DNA of 64,000 nt from Rhodovulum sp. (GCA_020637615.1 JACKKC010000001.1:186001-250000), one strand, 5' to 3'. Shown: positions 45,981-56,569, counted from the first letter of the stretch. Translations and numbers: made by a program. Notes: generated from the letters alone by a model not told the origin.

Positions 45981-47192
45981 ATGACCAGCATCGACACGCA
46001 TCAGGAGCCCTTCCGGCTCGGGATGCTGCTCAACGACACGCGCTACCGCTCGCTGACGATCCAGGTCTTTGCGCTGGCGGCCTTCATCCTCACCACCGCC
46101 TGGCTGGTGAGCAACACGGTCCAGAACCTCTCGGCACTCGGCAAGGACTTCAGCTTCAGCTTCCTCGGCTCCCGGGCCGGCTACGACATCAACCAGACGC
46201 TGGTTCCCTATACCAACAACAGCACCCATGCCCGGGCGGCGCTCGTGGGGATCCTCAACACCATCCTGATCGCCATCCTCGGCTGCGGCCTCGCCACCGT
46301 CATCGGCGTGCTCATGGGCGTGCTGCGGCTCTCGGGCAACTGGATCGTCGCCCGGATCGCGGCGGCCTATGTGGAGGGCTTCCGCAACGTCCCGGTGCTG
46401 CTCTGGATCATCGCCATCATGGCGATCATCACCGAAAGCGCCCCGGCGCCACGCGCCTTCCGCGGCGACGAGGCCAGCGCCAGCATGCTCTTCGGCGCCT
46501 TCGCCGTCACCAACCGCGGGCTCTACATGCCCTGGCCGGTGCTCGGGCCGGGCTGGCAGCTGGTGGTCCTGACCTTCCTCGCTTCGCTCGCCGCCATCGT
46601 CTTCCTCCGCCGCCAGGCGCGGCGACGCCAGGAGGAGACGGGAGAGATCTTGCCGATCTTCTGGCTCGGCACCGGCCTCTTCTTCGTGCCTGTCCTGCTG
46701 GTCGACGCGCTGCTCGGCGGGCCTATCACCCTCGATTATCCGGTGCTCGAGCGCTTCAACTTCGCGGGCGGCGGCTTCGTCGACAAGGCGCTGCTCGCGC
46801 TCTGGCTGGCGCTCTCGCTCTATACCGGCTCCTATATCGCCGAGATCGTGCGCGCCGGCATCCTCGCGGTGCCGCGCGGCCAGACCGAGGCGGCGAGCGC
46901 GCTGGGGCTCCGGCCGCGGCGGGTGATGAGCCTGGTGATCCTGCCCCAGGCGCTCCGGGTCATCGTGCCGCCGCTGATCTCGCAATACCTCAACCTCACC
47001 AAGAACTCCTCGCTCGCCATCGCCGTCGGCTACATGGACGTGCGCGCCACGCTGGGCGGCATCACCATGAACCAGACCGGACGCGAGCTCGAATGCATGC
47101 TGCTGCTCATGGGCTTCTACCTGCTCGTCAGCCTCGGGATCTCCTCGGTGATGAACTGGTACAACGCCTCCGTGGCGCTGAAGGAGCGCTGA
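45981..47192 (+). CDS. aapQ: General L-amino-acid ABC transporter, permease 1
   Basis: Inner-membrane permease, 403 aa, with a long N-terminal region and the His/Glu/Gln-type BPD transport domain. YVEGFRNVPVLLWIIAIMAI and EAASALGLRPRRVMSLVILPQALRVIVPPL (EAA loop contacting AapP) are conserved. Followed by aapM after 1 bp. Confidence 0.93.
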   Translation: MTSIDTHQEPFRLGMLLNDTRYRSLTIQVFALAAFILTTAWLVSNTVQNLSALGKDFSFSFLGSRAGYDINQTLVPYTNNSTHARAALVGILNTILIAILGCGLATVIGVLMGVLRLSGNWIVARIAAAYVEGFRNVPVLLWIIAIMAIITESAPAPRAFRGDEASASMLFGAFAVTNRGLYMPWPVLGPGWQLVVLTFLASLAAIVFLRRQARRRQEETGEILPIFWLGTGLFFVPVLLVDALLGGPITLDYPVLERFNFAGGGFVDKALLALWLALSLYTGSYIAEIVRAGILAVPRGQTEAASALGLRPRRVMSLVILPQALRVIVPPLISQYLNLTKNSSLAIAVGYMDVRATLGGITMNQTGRELECMLLLMGFYLLVSLGISSVMNWYNASVALKER

Positions 47193-47193
47193 G

Positions 47194-48486
47194 ATGGCGG
47201 GGGCCGGGTCCTTCCGCCGGGAGATGCTCGAGGCGCAGGCGCCGCCGGCCGCGCGCACCGGCCGGCTGCGCTGGCTGCAGGAGAACCTCTTCTCGAGCTG
47301 GCCGAGCGCGCTCCTGACCCTGCTGTCGCTTGCGGCGATCCTCTGGCTGGTCGCCCATGTCTGGCCCTGGTTCGCGCATTCGGTCTGGGACGCGGGCTCG
47401 CTCACCGAATGCCGCGCGATCATCCGCGAGACCTGGGGCGAGGGCGCGAGCGGCGCCTGCTTCGCGGTGATCCGCGAGCGCTGGCAGCAGTTCCTCTTCG
47501 GCTTCTACCCGCGCGAGCTCTACTGGCGCCCGACGCTCGCCTTCGTGCTGATGTTCGTGGCACTGGCGCCGATCCTCTTCGCCGAGCTGCCGCGCCGGCT
47601 CCGCTGGTTCGCCGTCGCCTTCCCCGGCATCGCCTACTGGCTGCTCTGGGGCGGCCCGGCCTCGGTGCCGCTGGCGGTCTATGCCGGCTTCGCCATCGCC
47701 TGGCTGGTGCACCGGGCCGTCGCCGCCCGGAGCTCGGAGCTTGTCGCCCTGGTTGTGGCGGTCGCGGCCATGATCCTCTGGTGGCTGCATCTCGCCGGCC
47801 CGGTGGCGCGCGCCCTGCCGATCCTGGAGCTCCAGCCGGTCGGCTCGAGCCGCTTCGGCGGCTTCACCCTCTCGCTGGTGATCGGGGTGACCGGCATCGC
47901 CTTCTCCCTGCCGCTCGGCATCCTGCTCGCGCTCGGCCGGCGCTCGCAGATGTTCTTCGTCACCACCATGTGCGTGGGCTTCATCGAGTTCATCCGCGGC
48001 GTGCCGCTGATCACCCTGCTGCTGGTCGCCTCCTTCCTGCTCAACATCTTCCTGCCGCCGGGCACGAATTTCGACATCATCCTGCGCGTGATCATCATGG
48101 TGACGCTCTTCGCCTCGGCCTATATGGCCGAGGTGATCCGCGGCGGGCTGGCGGCGCTCCCGCGCGGCCAGTACGAGGCCGCGGACGCGCTCGGCCTCGA
48201 CTACTGGAAGGCGACGCGGCTGATCATCATGCCCCAGGCGCTCAAGATCTCGATCCCCGGCATCGTCAATACCTTCATCGGCCTCTTCAAGGACACGACG
48301 CTGGTGGCGATCATCGGGCTTCTCGACCCGATCGGCCTGACCACCGCGATCCGCGCCGACACCAACTGGAACGGCATCGTCTGGGAGCTCTACGGCTTCG
48401 TTGCGCTGCTGTTCTTTTTGTGCTGCTACGGGATGTCGCAGTATTCTCAGTACCTCGAGCGCAAGCTCCGGACCGGCCAGCGCTAG
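47194..48486 (+). CDS. aapM: General L-amino-acid ABC transporter, permease 2
   Basis: Second permease subunit, 430 aa, partner of Aap[20 protein letters not shown] and [29 protein letters not shown] (EAA loop) identify it. The extended N terminus with several helices is a hallmark of AapM/BztC. Followed by aapP after 11 bp. Confidence 0.93.
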   Translation: MAGAGSFRREMLEAQAPPAARTGRLRWLQENLFSSWPSALLTLLSLAAILWLVAHVWPWFAHSVWDAGSLTECRAIIRETWGEGASGACFAVIRERWQQFLFGFYPRELYWRPTLAFVLMFVALAPILFAELPRRLRWFAVAFPGIAYWLLWGGPASVPLAVYAGFAIAWLVHRAVAARSSELVALVVAVAAMILWWLHLAGPVARALPILELQPVGSSRFGGFTLSLVIGVTGIAFSLPLGILLALGRRSQMFFVTTMCVGFIEFIRGVPLITLLLVASFLLNIFLPPGTNFDIILRVIIMVTLFASAYMAEVIRGGLAALPRGQYEAADALGLDYWKATRLIIMPQALKISIPGIVNTFIGLFKDTTLVAIIGLLDPIGLTTAIRADTNWNGIVWELYGFVALLFFLCCYGMSQYSQYLERKLRTGQR

Positions 48487-48497
48487 GAGATCCGCCC

Positions 48498-49289
<792 letters not shown>

Positions 49290-49321
49290 CGCGACAACCG
49301 CGCGAGTCGCCCGGCCAGGAT

Positions 49322-49378
49322 CACCCCGAACCGTCACCAGCGAGGCACTGCCTCGCCCCGGTTCGTCGGCCGGAGCGC
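49322..49378 (-). repeat. 57-bp nested-palindrome repeat, copy B
   Basis: Inverted relative to copy A at 28737-28793; 50 of 57 positions match with no gaps. The inner palindrome GCGAGGCA/TGCCTCGC is preserved; differences cluster in the right-hand part between the two stems. Beyond the core, CAGATCCGCGC here resembles CAAATCCGCGC near copy A, so homology may extend as a mosaic. Confidence 0.75.
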
Positions 49379-49812
49379 AGGCGCGGATCTGCCACACCAT
49401 CGGCCTTACCGCCCGACGGCGCCGCGGTCCGAAGCCGAGTCTCGGAATAAGGAAATGGCCGCGCCCCGCGCGGCCCGCATTACATGCCCCCGGACCGAAA
49501 AGGCGAGGCGGCGGTGGCGCGTCGCCCGGTCCGGTCGCCCGGAGGCGCGCCGCCGGGCGAGGGAGGTGCAGCTTCACCGTCGGTCGAGGATCGGGACGGG
49601 GCGGCCCTGGACGGTGCGCTTGAGCGCCGGCCCCCGGCAGGGCCGGCGCGGCCCGATCGCCACGGGTCGGTCGGGCTCGAGCCCCCGGCCCCGGGGCGTG
49701 ATGCGAGACGACGGCGAGGGCCGCTGGCACAAGATTGGCCCTGCGCAAGCCATCCGGCGAGCGCCATCGGGCGCGTTAACACTTTTTCCCTTTTGAATCA
49801 GCGGTTTAAGAA

Positions 49813-49830
49813 CTGTCCCCATGGGGACAG
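49813..49830 (-). terminator. Palindromic hairpin after sixA
   Basis: CTGTCCCCATGGGGACAG is an 18-nt perfect palindrome, 10 bp past the sixA stop, followed on the minus strand by TTCTTAAA. The 14-bp core GTCCCCATGGGGAC recurs at 53112-53125 after the lipoprotein pair. Confidence 0.55.
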
Positions 49831-49840
49831 CGCCACGGGG

Positions 49841-50341
49841 TCACTCGAGCGCCCGCGGCACCACGAAATCATGTAGCCGCCCGCTGCCCAGGGCGACCTC
49901 GCTCCAGGTCGCCGCGTCGAAATCGATCACCGCCGTCGCACCGGTCGGGAACTTCTCGAAGGCCGCATCCTCGGGCGGGGATTCGAGAATGAACCGCGCG
50001 AAGCTCCCGATGCCGGGCTGATGTCCCAGGACCAGCAGCTGCGCCACGCCCGGCGCCCGCTGCACGGCGGCGAGGATGGCCGCCGTGTCGGCCTGATAGA
50101 GCTCCGTCACATAGGTCGTCGGCGTGCCCCCGATCTTCTCGACGACCCGCGACCAGGTCTCCTGCGCACGCCGGGCGTTCGAGACCAGGGCGTGGTCGGG
50201 CTCGTAGCCCTTCGACTTCAGCCACCGCCCGATCAGCCCGGCGCCGCGCCGGCCGCGCCGGTTGAGCGGCCTGTCGAGGTCGCGCTGCTCCGGGTCGGAC
50301 CAGCTCGATTTGGCATGGCGCATCAGGATGAGGCGTCGCAT
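49841..50341 (-). CDS. sixA: SixA-type phosphohistidine phosphatase
   Basis: A 166-aa histidine phosphatase with the catalytic RHG-like motif at the N terminus (RRLILMRHAKSSW, His near residue 9) and a second conserved His (LVLGHQPGIGSFA). SixA proteins remove phosphate from phosphohistidine of signalling or PTS proteins. ATG at 50341 is 2 bp past the upstream ferredoxin-like gene's stop. It may be cotranscribed with argB and the ferredoxin-like gene. Confidence 0.85.
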   Translation of the reverse strand: MRRLILMRHAKSSWSDPEQRDLDRPLNRRGRRGAGLIGRWLKSKGYEPDHALVSNARRAQETWSRVVEKIGGTPTTYVTELYQADTAAILAAVQRAPGVAQLLVLGHQPGIGSFARFILESPPEDAAFEKFPTGATAVIDFDAATWSEVALGSGRLHDFVVPRALE

Positions 50342-50343
50342 CC

Positions 50344-51021
50344 TCAATGCCTGCCATGAAAGGCTTTCATGTGGAAGGCTGATTGTGCCTCGACCCGCCG
50401 GCCGGCGCCGACCGGGCAGGCCCGGCGCACCGCGCAGCCGCGCCCGAGGCAATCCTCTCCCGCGGCGGTGTCCAGGAACCCGTGGCAGGCCCGGAGGTCA
50501 TAGCCGCCCTTTCCCAGCGCCCCGACAGGGCAGGCATCGAGGCAGAAACCCGCGCAGGTATCGCAGGGCCGCGGGCCAGGTTGCGGCAGGTCGAAGCGCT
50601 GCGCGAAGGCCAGCGCGCCGCGGAACGAGACCATGAGCCCGGCGGTCTCGTGCACCAGCAGCCCCACGGGCGAGCTCCAGGCATGCCCGCTTCGGATCGC
50701 CCACCGCAGGAAGGGCCGATGCGGTGGCCCGCCGAACGGGAAGAGCGCCGCCGCGCCGAGGCGGTCGGCGAGCCCACCGATCACCCGCGCCGACCACCGG
50801 TCGATCGGATCCGCGCCGCCGTCGCGATATTCCGCGCCGGCACGGAACGCCGCCCAGAACCCCGGCTCCTCCGGCCCGAGCAGCACGAGCGTCCCGCAAT
50901 CCGCCGGCAACTCGTCGTCGGGCGTGGGATGGAAGGCCCCGAGCACGGCCAGCACCTCGCCTTGGGCGGCGCGCGCCACCTCTTCCAGGCACCCCGGCCG
51001 CGCTTCCGGCCGCGAAGCCAC
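50344..51021 (-). CDS. Di-cluster [4Fe-4S] ferredoxin-like protein
   Basis: A 225-aa protein with a unique N-terminal region and a C-terminal dicluster ferredoxin segment: CDTCAGFCLDACPVGAL, then single Cys residues and CAVRRACPVGA (about residues 150-210). The pattern resembles the C-terminal part of epoxyqueuosine reductase-type proteins, but the cobalamin-binding half is not recognisable. GTG start (51021), 3 bp after the argB stop. Role unknown; probably electron transfer. Confidence 0.7.
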   Translation of the reverse strand: MASRPEARPGCLEEVARAAQGEVLAVLGAFHPTPDDELPADCGTLVLLGPEEPGFWAAFRAGAEYRDGGADPIDRWSARVIGGLADRLGAAALFPFGGPPHRPFLRWAIRSGHAWSSPVGLLVHETAGLMVSFRGALAFAQRFDLPQPGPRPCDTCAGFCLDACPVGALGKGGYDLRACHGFLDTAAGEDCLGRGCAVRRACPVGAGRRVEAQSAFHMKAFHGRH

Positions 51022-51024
51022 GGC

Positions 51025-51924
51025 TTATGCCGCCCGGATCAGCGTTCCGGCTCCATGGGCGGTGAAGAGTTCGAGCAGGACCGCATGCGGCGCGCGCCCG
51101 TCGAGGATGACCACCGCGCGCACCCCGCCCTCGATCGCCTCGAGCGCGGTCTGGGTCTTGGGGATCATCCCGCCCGAAATCACGCCGGAGGCGGTGAGGT
51201 CGCGCACCGCCGCGGCGTTGAGCTCGGTCAGCACGGTGCCGGCGGCGTCCTTGACCCCCGCGACATCGGTCAGGAGCAGCAGGCGGTCGGCCTTCATCGC
51301 CGCCGCGACCGCGCCCGCCGCGGTGTCGCCGTTGACGTTGAAGGTCTCGCCGTTCCGGCCCATGCCCACGGGCGCGACCACCGGGATGAAGTCCGAGCCG
51401 AGGAAGTTCGTCAGGATCTCGGGATGCATCTCGACCGGCTTGCCGACGAAGCCGAGATCGACCGCCACCTCCTCGCCGTCGCGCAGGGTCGTCCGGATGT
51501 CCTTCTCGCAGATCATCAGGTTCGCATCCTTGCCGGAAAGGCCGATCGCCTTGCCGCCCTGGGCGTTGATCGCCTGCACGATGCGCTTGTTGATCCGGCC
51601 CGAGAGGACCATCTCCACGACCTCGACCGTCGCCGCATCGCTGACCCGCTTGCCGTCGACGAATTCCGAGGGAATGGCCAGCCGCTGGAGCATCTCGTTG
51701 ATCATCGGGCCGCCGCCGTGCACAACCACCGGGTTCACGTTGCATTGCTTCATCAGCACGATGTCGCGCGCGAAATCGGCCATCTCCTTCTCGTCGCCCA
51801 TGGCATGGCCGCCGAACTTGATGACGATCGTCGCGCCGTCGTAGCGCTGCAGATAGGGCAGCGCCTCGGAGAGCGTGCGGGCGGTCGCGATCCAGTCGCG
51901 GGTCATGGCGGCGGATCTCTCCAT
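51025..51924 (-). CDS. argB: Acetylglutamate kinase
   Basis: ArgB, 299 aa, phosphorylates N-acetylglutamate in arginine synthesis. [48 protein letters not shown] and GGMIPK are all family hallmarks. The ATG at 51924 has GGGGA upstream; ATG 51906 ([11 protein letters not shown]) is also plausible and gives 293 aa. It is divergent from a lipoprotein gene 70 bp away. Confidence 0.96.
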   Translation of the reverse strand: MERSAAMTRDWIATARTLSEALPYLQRYDGATIVIKFGGHAMGDEKEMADFARDIVLMKQCNVNPVVVHGGGPMINEMLQRLAIPSEFVDGKRVSDAATVEVVEMVLSGRINKRIVQAINAQGGKAIGLSGKDANLMICEKDIRTTLRDGEEVAVDLGFVGKPVEMHPEILTNFLGSDFIPVVAPVGMGRNGETFNVNGDTAAGAVAAAMKADRLLLLTDVAGVKDAAGTVLTELNAAAVRDLTASGVISGGMIPKTQTALEAIEGGVRAVVILDGRAPHAVLLELFTAHGAGTLIRAA

Positions 51925-51994
51925 CTCTCGTCCCCTTGCTCTCGCTCGGCGGCAGGGGATACTCTGCGGGGCGAACCGACACAAGGAGGCCGTC

Positions 51995-52522
51995 TTGGCC
52001 CGTGCGCGCAGCAGCCTGATTCTCGCGGCCTTCGCCACCCTGCTCCTCGGCTGCCAGCCGGCCCTCGATCCCGCGACCACGCGCGGCGCGAGCGGGGCGG
52101 ATTGCATAGCTCTCTTCCAGCAATACGACATTCTCGACCGCTTCATGCCGACCCCGCGCCGGGATCGGTGGTCGGTCCCGCCGGAGCTGATGCGGCAGGC
52201 GGAATGGCTGCGCGACGGCGGCTGCGTCACCCTGAGCGCCGATCTCGCCGGGATGGAGGATCTGCCGGTCGTGCCGGTCTCCGACAGCGGCGCGGCGGTC
52301 CCGCCGACCACGATCCATGTGGGCGTGGTCACGACCTCAGAGGACGATGCGCGCGCGAACCGCTATTTCGAGGCGCGCGGGCTGCGTGCCTTCAGCATCG
52401 GCAAGCCGGGGCTGGGCCGGCGGGTCTATGTCGGCCCGCTCGGGACGGCCGGCGCGCTCGAGGGGGCGCGACAGGCGGCGCTCGAAGCGGGGTTCGCCTA
52501 TCCCTATCCGATCGGGAACTGA
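51995..52522 (+). CDS. SPOR-like lipoprotein 1
   Basis: A 175-aa predicted lipoprotein. The TTG at 51995 has AAGGAGG close upstream and gives a signal with lipobox LLLGC (Cys20). The C-terminal third looks like a SPOR-type peptidoglycan-binding fold ([20 protein letters not shown] ... [20 protein letters not shown]). Three base pairs later comes a paralogue. No specific function is known to me; cell-envelope location is an inference. Confidence 0.6.
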   Translation: MARARSSLILAAFATLLLGCQPALDPATTRGASGADCIALFQQYDILDRFMPTPRRDRWSVPPELMRQAEWLRDGGCVTLSADLAGMEDLPVVPVSDSGAAVPPTTIHVGVVTTSEDDARANRYFEARGLRAFSIGKPGLGRRVYVGPLGTAGALEGARQAALEAGFAYPYPIGN

Positions 52523-52524
52523 GC

Positions 52525-53085
52525 ATGCGCAGGCGGGCCGAACTGGGTCCGGGCATCCGCGCCGTCCTGCTGGCGGGGCTCGTGCTCGCGGCGGGCTGCG
52601 CCGGGGTGCAGCAGGAGCGCGATCCGGCGGTCTGCACCGATCTCTTCGAGCAGTACAACCGTCTGGAGCGGCAGGGTCAGGTGACGCGTTTCAATGCGCC
52701 GAGCGATACCTATATCCTGGCGCCGCGCCTGGAACGCCAGACGGTGCTGCTGATCCAGGGCGGCTGCGTCACGCGCACCAAGGATCTCGACGGGATGGAG
52801 GCGCTGGGCCGCGGGCTGGTGCCCTTCGAGATCGAGCACGGCGGCGCGGCCATCCGGCCGGTCCCGGTGCAGGTCGGCGTGGTGACCGGCTTCACCGACG
52901 AGAGGCGGGCCACGGTGTTCTTCCGCGGGCTGGGCTACAATTCGCGTGGGGTCGGCCTGGAAGGGCTCGGCCGGCGCATCCTGATCGGCCCCTTCGACAA
53001 CGAGGCGGCGCTGGAACAGGCGATCTCGGTCGCCCGCGAGGCCGGGTTCATCAGCCCCTTCGCGGCGGTCAACATCAAGTTCTGA
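52525..53085 (+). CDS. SPOR-like lipoprotein 2
   Basis: A 186-aa paralogue of the preceding gene, with lipobox LAAGC (Cys25) and the same layout: CTDLFEQYNRLERQ aligns with [28 protein letters not shown] with [14 protein letters not shown], and RRILIGPFDNEAALEQAISV with the SPOR-like end. The two arose by tandem duplication and are likely cotranscribed. A palindromic hairpin lies 25 bp after the stop. Confidence 0.6.
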   Translation: MRRRAELGPGIRAVLLAGLVLAAGCAGVQQERDPAVCTDLFEQYNRLERQGQVTRFNAPSDTYILAPRLERQTVLLIQGGCVTRTKDLDGMEALGRGLVPFEIEHGGAAIRPVPVQVGVVTGFTDERRATVFFRGLGYNSRGVGLEGLGRRILIGPFDNEAALEQAISVAREAGFISPFAAVNIKF

Positions 53086-53109
53086 GGCGGGTCTGGGGCC
53101 CGCGATTTG

Positions 53110-53130
53110 GCGTCCCCATGGGGACGCTTT
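53110..53130 (+). terminator. Palindromic hairpin after the lipoprotein pair
   Basis: GCGTCCCCATGGGGACGC (53110-53127) followed by TTTGT. The core equals that of the hairpin after sixA (49813-49830). Likely terminator of the lipoprotein transcript. Confidence 0.55.
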
Positions 53131-53178
53131 GTAACCTACTGTTTTAAAGTGATTTATTCGTAAACCCTTCGTGAAGGC

Positions 53179-54347
53179 CACACTACACGACTCTCCCGGT
53201 TCTGGCGGGCTGCGCGAGTGGTTTCCCGAGCTTTCGCCAAGGCAGTACGGCGTCGCCTGCGGCGAGGCGGTTACGGATGAGGTTGAAGCCGGTGCGGAAC
53301 CACGACTGGGCGAGGAAGCCGTGGGCTCTGCGCTTCGGGGTCGCGTTGCCCAGCTTGTCGGCGGCGGCGCGGCCGGCCCAGACGATGACGAGCGCGACGA
53401 GCGCCATGAGGAGGGCGAGCTTGCGCGGGTTCGTGGGGCGGGTGTCCTCGAGGTTGAGGCCGCGGGTCCTGGCGTCGCCGAACAGGCACTCGATCGCCCA
53501 TCGCTTGCGGCAGGCGTTGGGCGCGGCGGGTGCGGGGCGGTTGGACACCACGGCCAGCAGGTCGCCGCTCCGGAGCCGCTTGAGCACGAAGGTCAGCGGC
53601 GGTGCCTCGGCGCCTGCGTTGGCGAAGCGCCCGCGGATGAACCGGCTGCGGCCCCGGCGCCCCGGATGGGCCGCGAGCCCGAGCTCGTGCCCGGCCTCGG
53701 TGGGCACGCGCATGTCCTCGCGCAGACGGATGGCGAAGGGGATGTCGTTCTTGCAAAGGAACTCGATCCACTTCACCCCGACGAACGCCCTGTCCGCAAG
53801 CAGGAGCTTGATCGTCGAGCGGCCGAAGAGCCGGAGATAGCGCTGCATCAGCGCAATCCGCTGCTCGGTGTCGGAGCAGCCCCGCCCCTCGATGACCGTC
53901 CAGATCAGCGGCACGCGAAACCACCGGGTGACGGCGGCGAGCACCAGGAAGTTCACGTCCCGCCCCCGATCTGCCGCTGGGTCCGGTCGAGCGCGAGATG
54001 CCAGGATCCGACCAGGCCGGGCAGGTTCGCCACCGGCGGCGCGGACCAGTCCAGCCCGAGATCGACATTCTGGAAGAGGCGCTGGTGGCGACGGCATGTC
54101 GAGGCGATCTGCGTCTCCCCGGGCCGCTCGCTGGCAACGTGGCCGGGGTTGACGGTGCGCGCGCCGATCATGCCGATGACCAGCAGCGCCAGCGTTTCTC
54201 CGCGGCGCTTGCTCAGCTCCAGACGCGGGCTTAGCCTCCGCTGGAGGGCGGTGATGGCTCGTCGCAGCATGGACGATCCTTTCGAACGGAGTCGCCCAGT
54301 AGAATCGATCACGCCGCCCTCAGCCAGACCTAGGGTCGTGCAGTGTG
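53179..54347 (-). mobile_element. IS4-family-like insertion sequence with 9-bp target duplication
   Basis: About 1,169 bp. Terminal inverted repeats begin CACACTACACGACTCT (left) and CACACTGCACGACCCT (right, inverted). The flanks carry an exact direct repeat CGTGAAGGC at 53170-53178 and 54348-54356, the target duplication. It sits between the lipoprotein pair and the GGDEF/EAL gene. The clean duplication means insertion as one unit, probably recent. Confidence 0.85.
53183..54270 (-). pseudogene. IS4-type DDE transposase, frame break
   Basis: The N-terminal part starts at ATG 54270 (MLRRAITALQRRLSPRLEL) and reaches the first catalytic Asp (WHLALDRT). The rest, in the -1 frame, runs from RDVNFLVLAAVTRWF through the second Asp (LLLADRAFVG) and the Glu (WAIECLFGD) to 53183. 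The frames change at a G-rich run around 53957-53966 (minus GGGGGCGGG). It is either a one-base indel or a programmed -1 shift; the catalytic residues are otherwise intact. Confidence 0.75.
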
Positions 54348-54497
54348 CGTGAAGGCCGCTTGCTGGCGGGCGCGGATACCACATCGGCTCGGGCGCGACA
54401 CGCCGCTAAAATTCGCCTCGAATGCCGGCGAGATTGCCCCCGAATCGCGCCCGGCGGTTAACCGTTGCTGAGGTGCGGCCGGGCTAGCTTCCCGGCC

Positions 54498-56504
54498 ATG
54501 TCCACGTCGCCCTCCCCCGCGGCCAGCCTGACGCCCGACCGCCAGTTCGCGCGGGCGTGCGCGATCATGCTCTGCGCCGGGCTGGCGATGCTCGCGGCAT
54601 CCTTCATCGCGGTGGAGCGCAGCGCCCGGCAGCAGGCGCTGACGGCGGATGTCGCGCTCGCCGCCGCCGCCGAGGCCGCCTCGGCGCAATCCATGGTCGC
54701 GGCGCTCGACATGCTCGCCGAGCGCCCGGTTGCGCCGGATGCCCGCATGCAGCAGACCCGGCTCGCCTGGGACACCGAGCAGCTGCTCGGCCAGGAACGG
54801 GACCGGCTCGCGCAGGCGGGGGTCGAGGGCGAGACCTCGGCGCTGGTCGAGATCGCCGGCGAGGCCGCCGCCCTGTCCCAGAGCCCGCAGGTCGACGCGC
54901 GGGAGGCCGCGCGCATCGCCGCGGCGCTCGAAGCGAGGATCCTGCCCCGGCTCAAGCTGATCGCCACGCGCTATCGCGCCGCCACCGAAGACGCCGCGAC
55001 CCGGACCCGGAGGACGATCCTGGTCGCCACGGCGCTCCAGCTGCTCGGCGGCGCGGCGCTGGTGGGAATGGTGCTCCTGCCCGCGCGGCGGCGCATCGCC
55101 GACTGGGTCGCCCGGAGCCGCGAGACGGACCGCGAGAACCGCTTCCGCCTGCTCCACGATTCCCTGACCGGCCTGCCCAACGCGACCTATCTGCATGCCT
55201 TCCTTGCGCGCATCGCGGCGGGGTCGGAGCGGAGCACGACCCAGACCGCGGTGCTGCGGGTCGATCTCGACCGCTTCGGCATCCTGCGCGAGACCCTCGG
55301 CCAGCGGGATTGCGACGAGATCATCCGCCTCACGGCGCGCCGCATCCGCCAGGCGATGCGCGGCGGGGATTTCGCCGCCTATGTCGGGCACGACAATTTC
55401 GTCGTCGTCGCCCTTGATCTCGAAGACGCCAATGCGGCCGCGCCGATCGCAGCCCGCATCCAGGCGGCGCTGCGGCAGCCCTTCTCGATCCGCGGCGGCG
55501 CGCGGCACATCAGCTGCAGCATCGGCGTCACCCTGCTCTCCGACGACCAGCCCGACCCCGACCGGATCCTCGCCAATGCCAGGATCGCGCTCGGCGAGGC
55601 GCAGGGCGTGGGCACCGGCAACGTGCGCTATTTCCGCGACGGGCTGCGCGCCGAGGTCGAGCGGCGCGAGACGCTCTACACCGAGCTGCTCGCGGCGATC
55701 GACACCGGCGAGCTGATCCCCTTCTTCCAGCCGCAGATCGCGCTCGAGACCCGCGCCTTCGCCGGCTTCGAATCCCTCATCCGCTGGCAGCATCCCCGCC
55801 AGGGGCTGCTGATGCCCTCGGCCTTCCTCGACTTCGCCGAGGAGACCGACCTGACCGAGCGCATCGGGGAGCTGGTCCTGACCCGCTCGCTCGACGCCAT
55901 CAAGGCCTGGGACGCCGCCGGCCTCGCCGTGCCCAAGGTCGGGGTCAATTTCGCCCTCGCCCAGCTCCGCGACCCCCGGCTGATCGAGAAGATCAAATGG
56001 GAGACCGAGCGCTTCGACATCGACCCCGCGCGCCTCTCCATCGAGGTGCTCGAGACGGTGCTCATCAAGAGCGACGCGGACCAGGTGGTGCGCAACCTGC
56101 GCGGCCTCGCCTCGAGCGGCTTCTCCATCGAGCTCGACGATTTCGGCACCGGCCATGCCTCGATCTCGAACCTGCGCCGCTTCATGGTCAACCGCATCAA
56201 GATCGACGGCAGCTTCGTCGCCGGCATCGAGCGAAGCGAGGAACAGCAGCAGCTCACCGCCTCGATGATCGCCATGGCCCGCGCGCTCGGAATCGCCACG
56301 CTCGCCGAAGGCGTGGAGACCGAAGGCGCCGCCGCGATGCTCGGGCGGCTCGGCTGCGGCTTCGCCCAGGGCTTCCTCATCGCCGAGCCCATGTCCTTCG
56401 CCCAGGCCTCGATCTGGCTGCATTGCGTCCGGGAGGCCGGTGGTTTCGTGCCGGTCGCCGCCGCCGCCGAAGCCGGCGGGAAGCGCGACCCGAATACACC
56501 TTGA
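54498..56504 (+). CDS. Membrane GGDEF/EAL protein, likely c-di-GMP phosphodiesterase
   Basis: A 668-aa protein with two N-terminal transmembrane helices (ACAIMLCAGLAMLAASFIAV, about residues 17-37, and ILVATALQLLGGAALVGMVLL, about 174-195) around a periplasmic loop. The GGDEF domain is degenerate: the signature is GHDNF (297-301), so it should not make c-di-GMP. The EAL domain keeps the metal and catalytic residues (ESL at 425-427, VNFA, EVLE, DDFGTGH at 547, KID, EGVE), so hydrolysis is likely. ATG at 54498. Confidence 0.85.
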   Translation: MSTSPSPAASLTPDRQFARACAIMLCAGLAMLAASFIAVERSARQQALTADVALAAAAEAASAQSMVAALDMLAERPVAPDARMQQTRLAWDTEQLLGQERDRLAQAGVEGETSALVEIAGEAAALSQSPQVDAREAARIAAALEARILPRLKLIATRYRAATEDAATRTRRTILVATALQLLGGAALVGMVLLPARRRIADWVARSRETDRENRFRLLHDSLTGLPNATYLHAFLARIAAGSERSTTQTAVLRVDLDRFGILRETLGQRDCDEIIRLTARRIRQAMRGGDFAAYVGHDNFVVVALDLEDANAAAPIAARIQAALRQPFSIRGGARHISCSIGVTLLSDDQPDPDRILANARIALGEAQGVGTGNVRYFRDGLRAEVERRETLYTELLAAIDTGELIPFFQPQIALETRAFAGFESLIRWQHPRQGLLMPSAFLDFAEETDLTERIGELVLTRSLDAIKAWDAAGLAVPKVGVNFALAQLRDPRLIEKIKWETERFDIDPARLSIEVLETVLIKSDADQVVRNLRGLASSGFSIELDDFGTGHASISNLRRFMVNRIKIDGSFVAGIERSEEQQQLTASMIAMARALGIATLAEGVETEGAAAMLGRLGCGFAQGFLIAEPMSFAQASIWLHCVREAGGFVPVAAAAEAGGKRDPNTP

Positions 56505-56569
56505 CCTTTCAGGCCCGCGGCTGTTGAACCCCCGTCAGGTTTTTCGAGACCCTGACTGGAGCCGCGTGA

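Larger units (their letters stand above)
49290..49840. other. 551-bp gene-free gap after aapP
   Basis: Contains copy B of the nested-palindrome repeat, then about 350 bp of very GC-rich sequence with open frames but no recognisable protein, then an AT-rich stretch (49770-49812) next to a palindromic hairpin serving sixA. I see no gene I can support. Confidence 0.5.

Noticed and set aside
49440..49800. A possible small gene between aapP and sixA
   Set aside because: Open frames of 80-130 codons exist on both strands, but they are Arg/Pro/Gly-rich, overlap each other, lack ribosome sites and show no recognisable domain.
50344..51021. Naming the ferredoxin-like gene queG
   Set aside because: Only the dicluster ferredoxin segment resembles epoxyqueuosine reductase; at 225 aa it lacks the recognisable cobalamin-binding N-terminal half.
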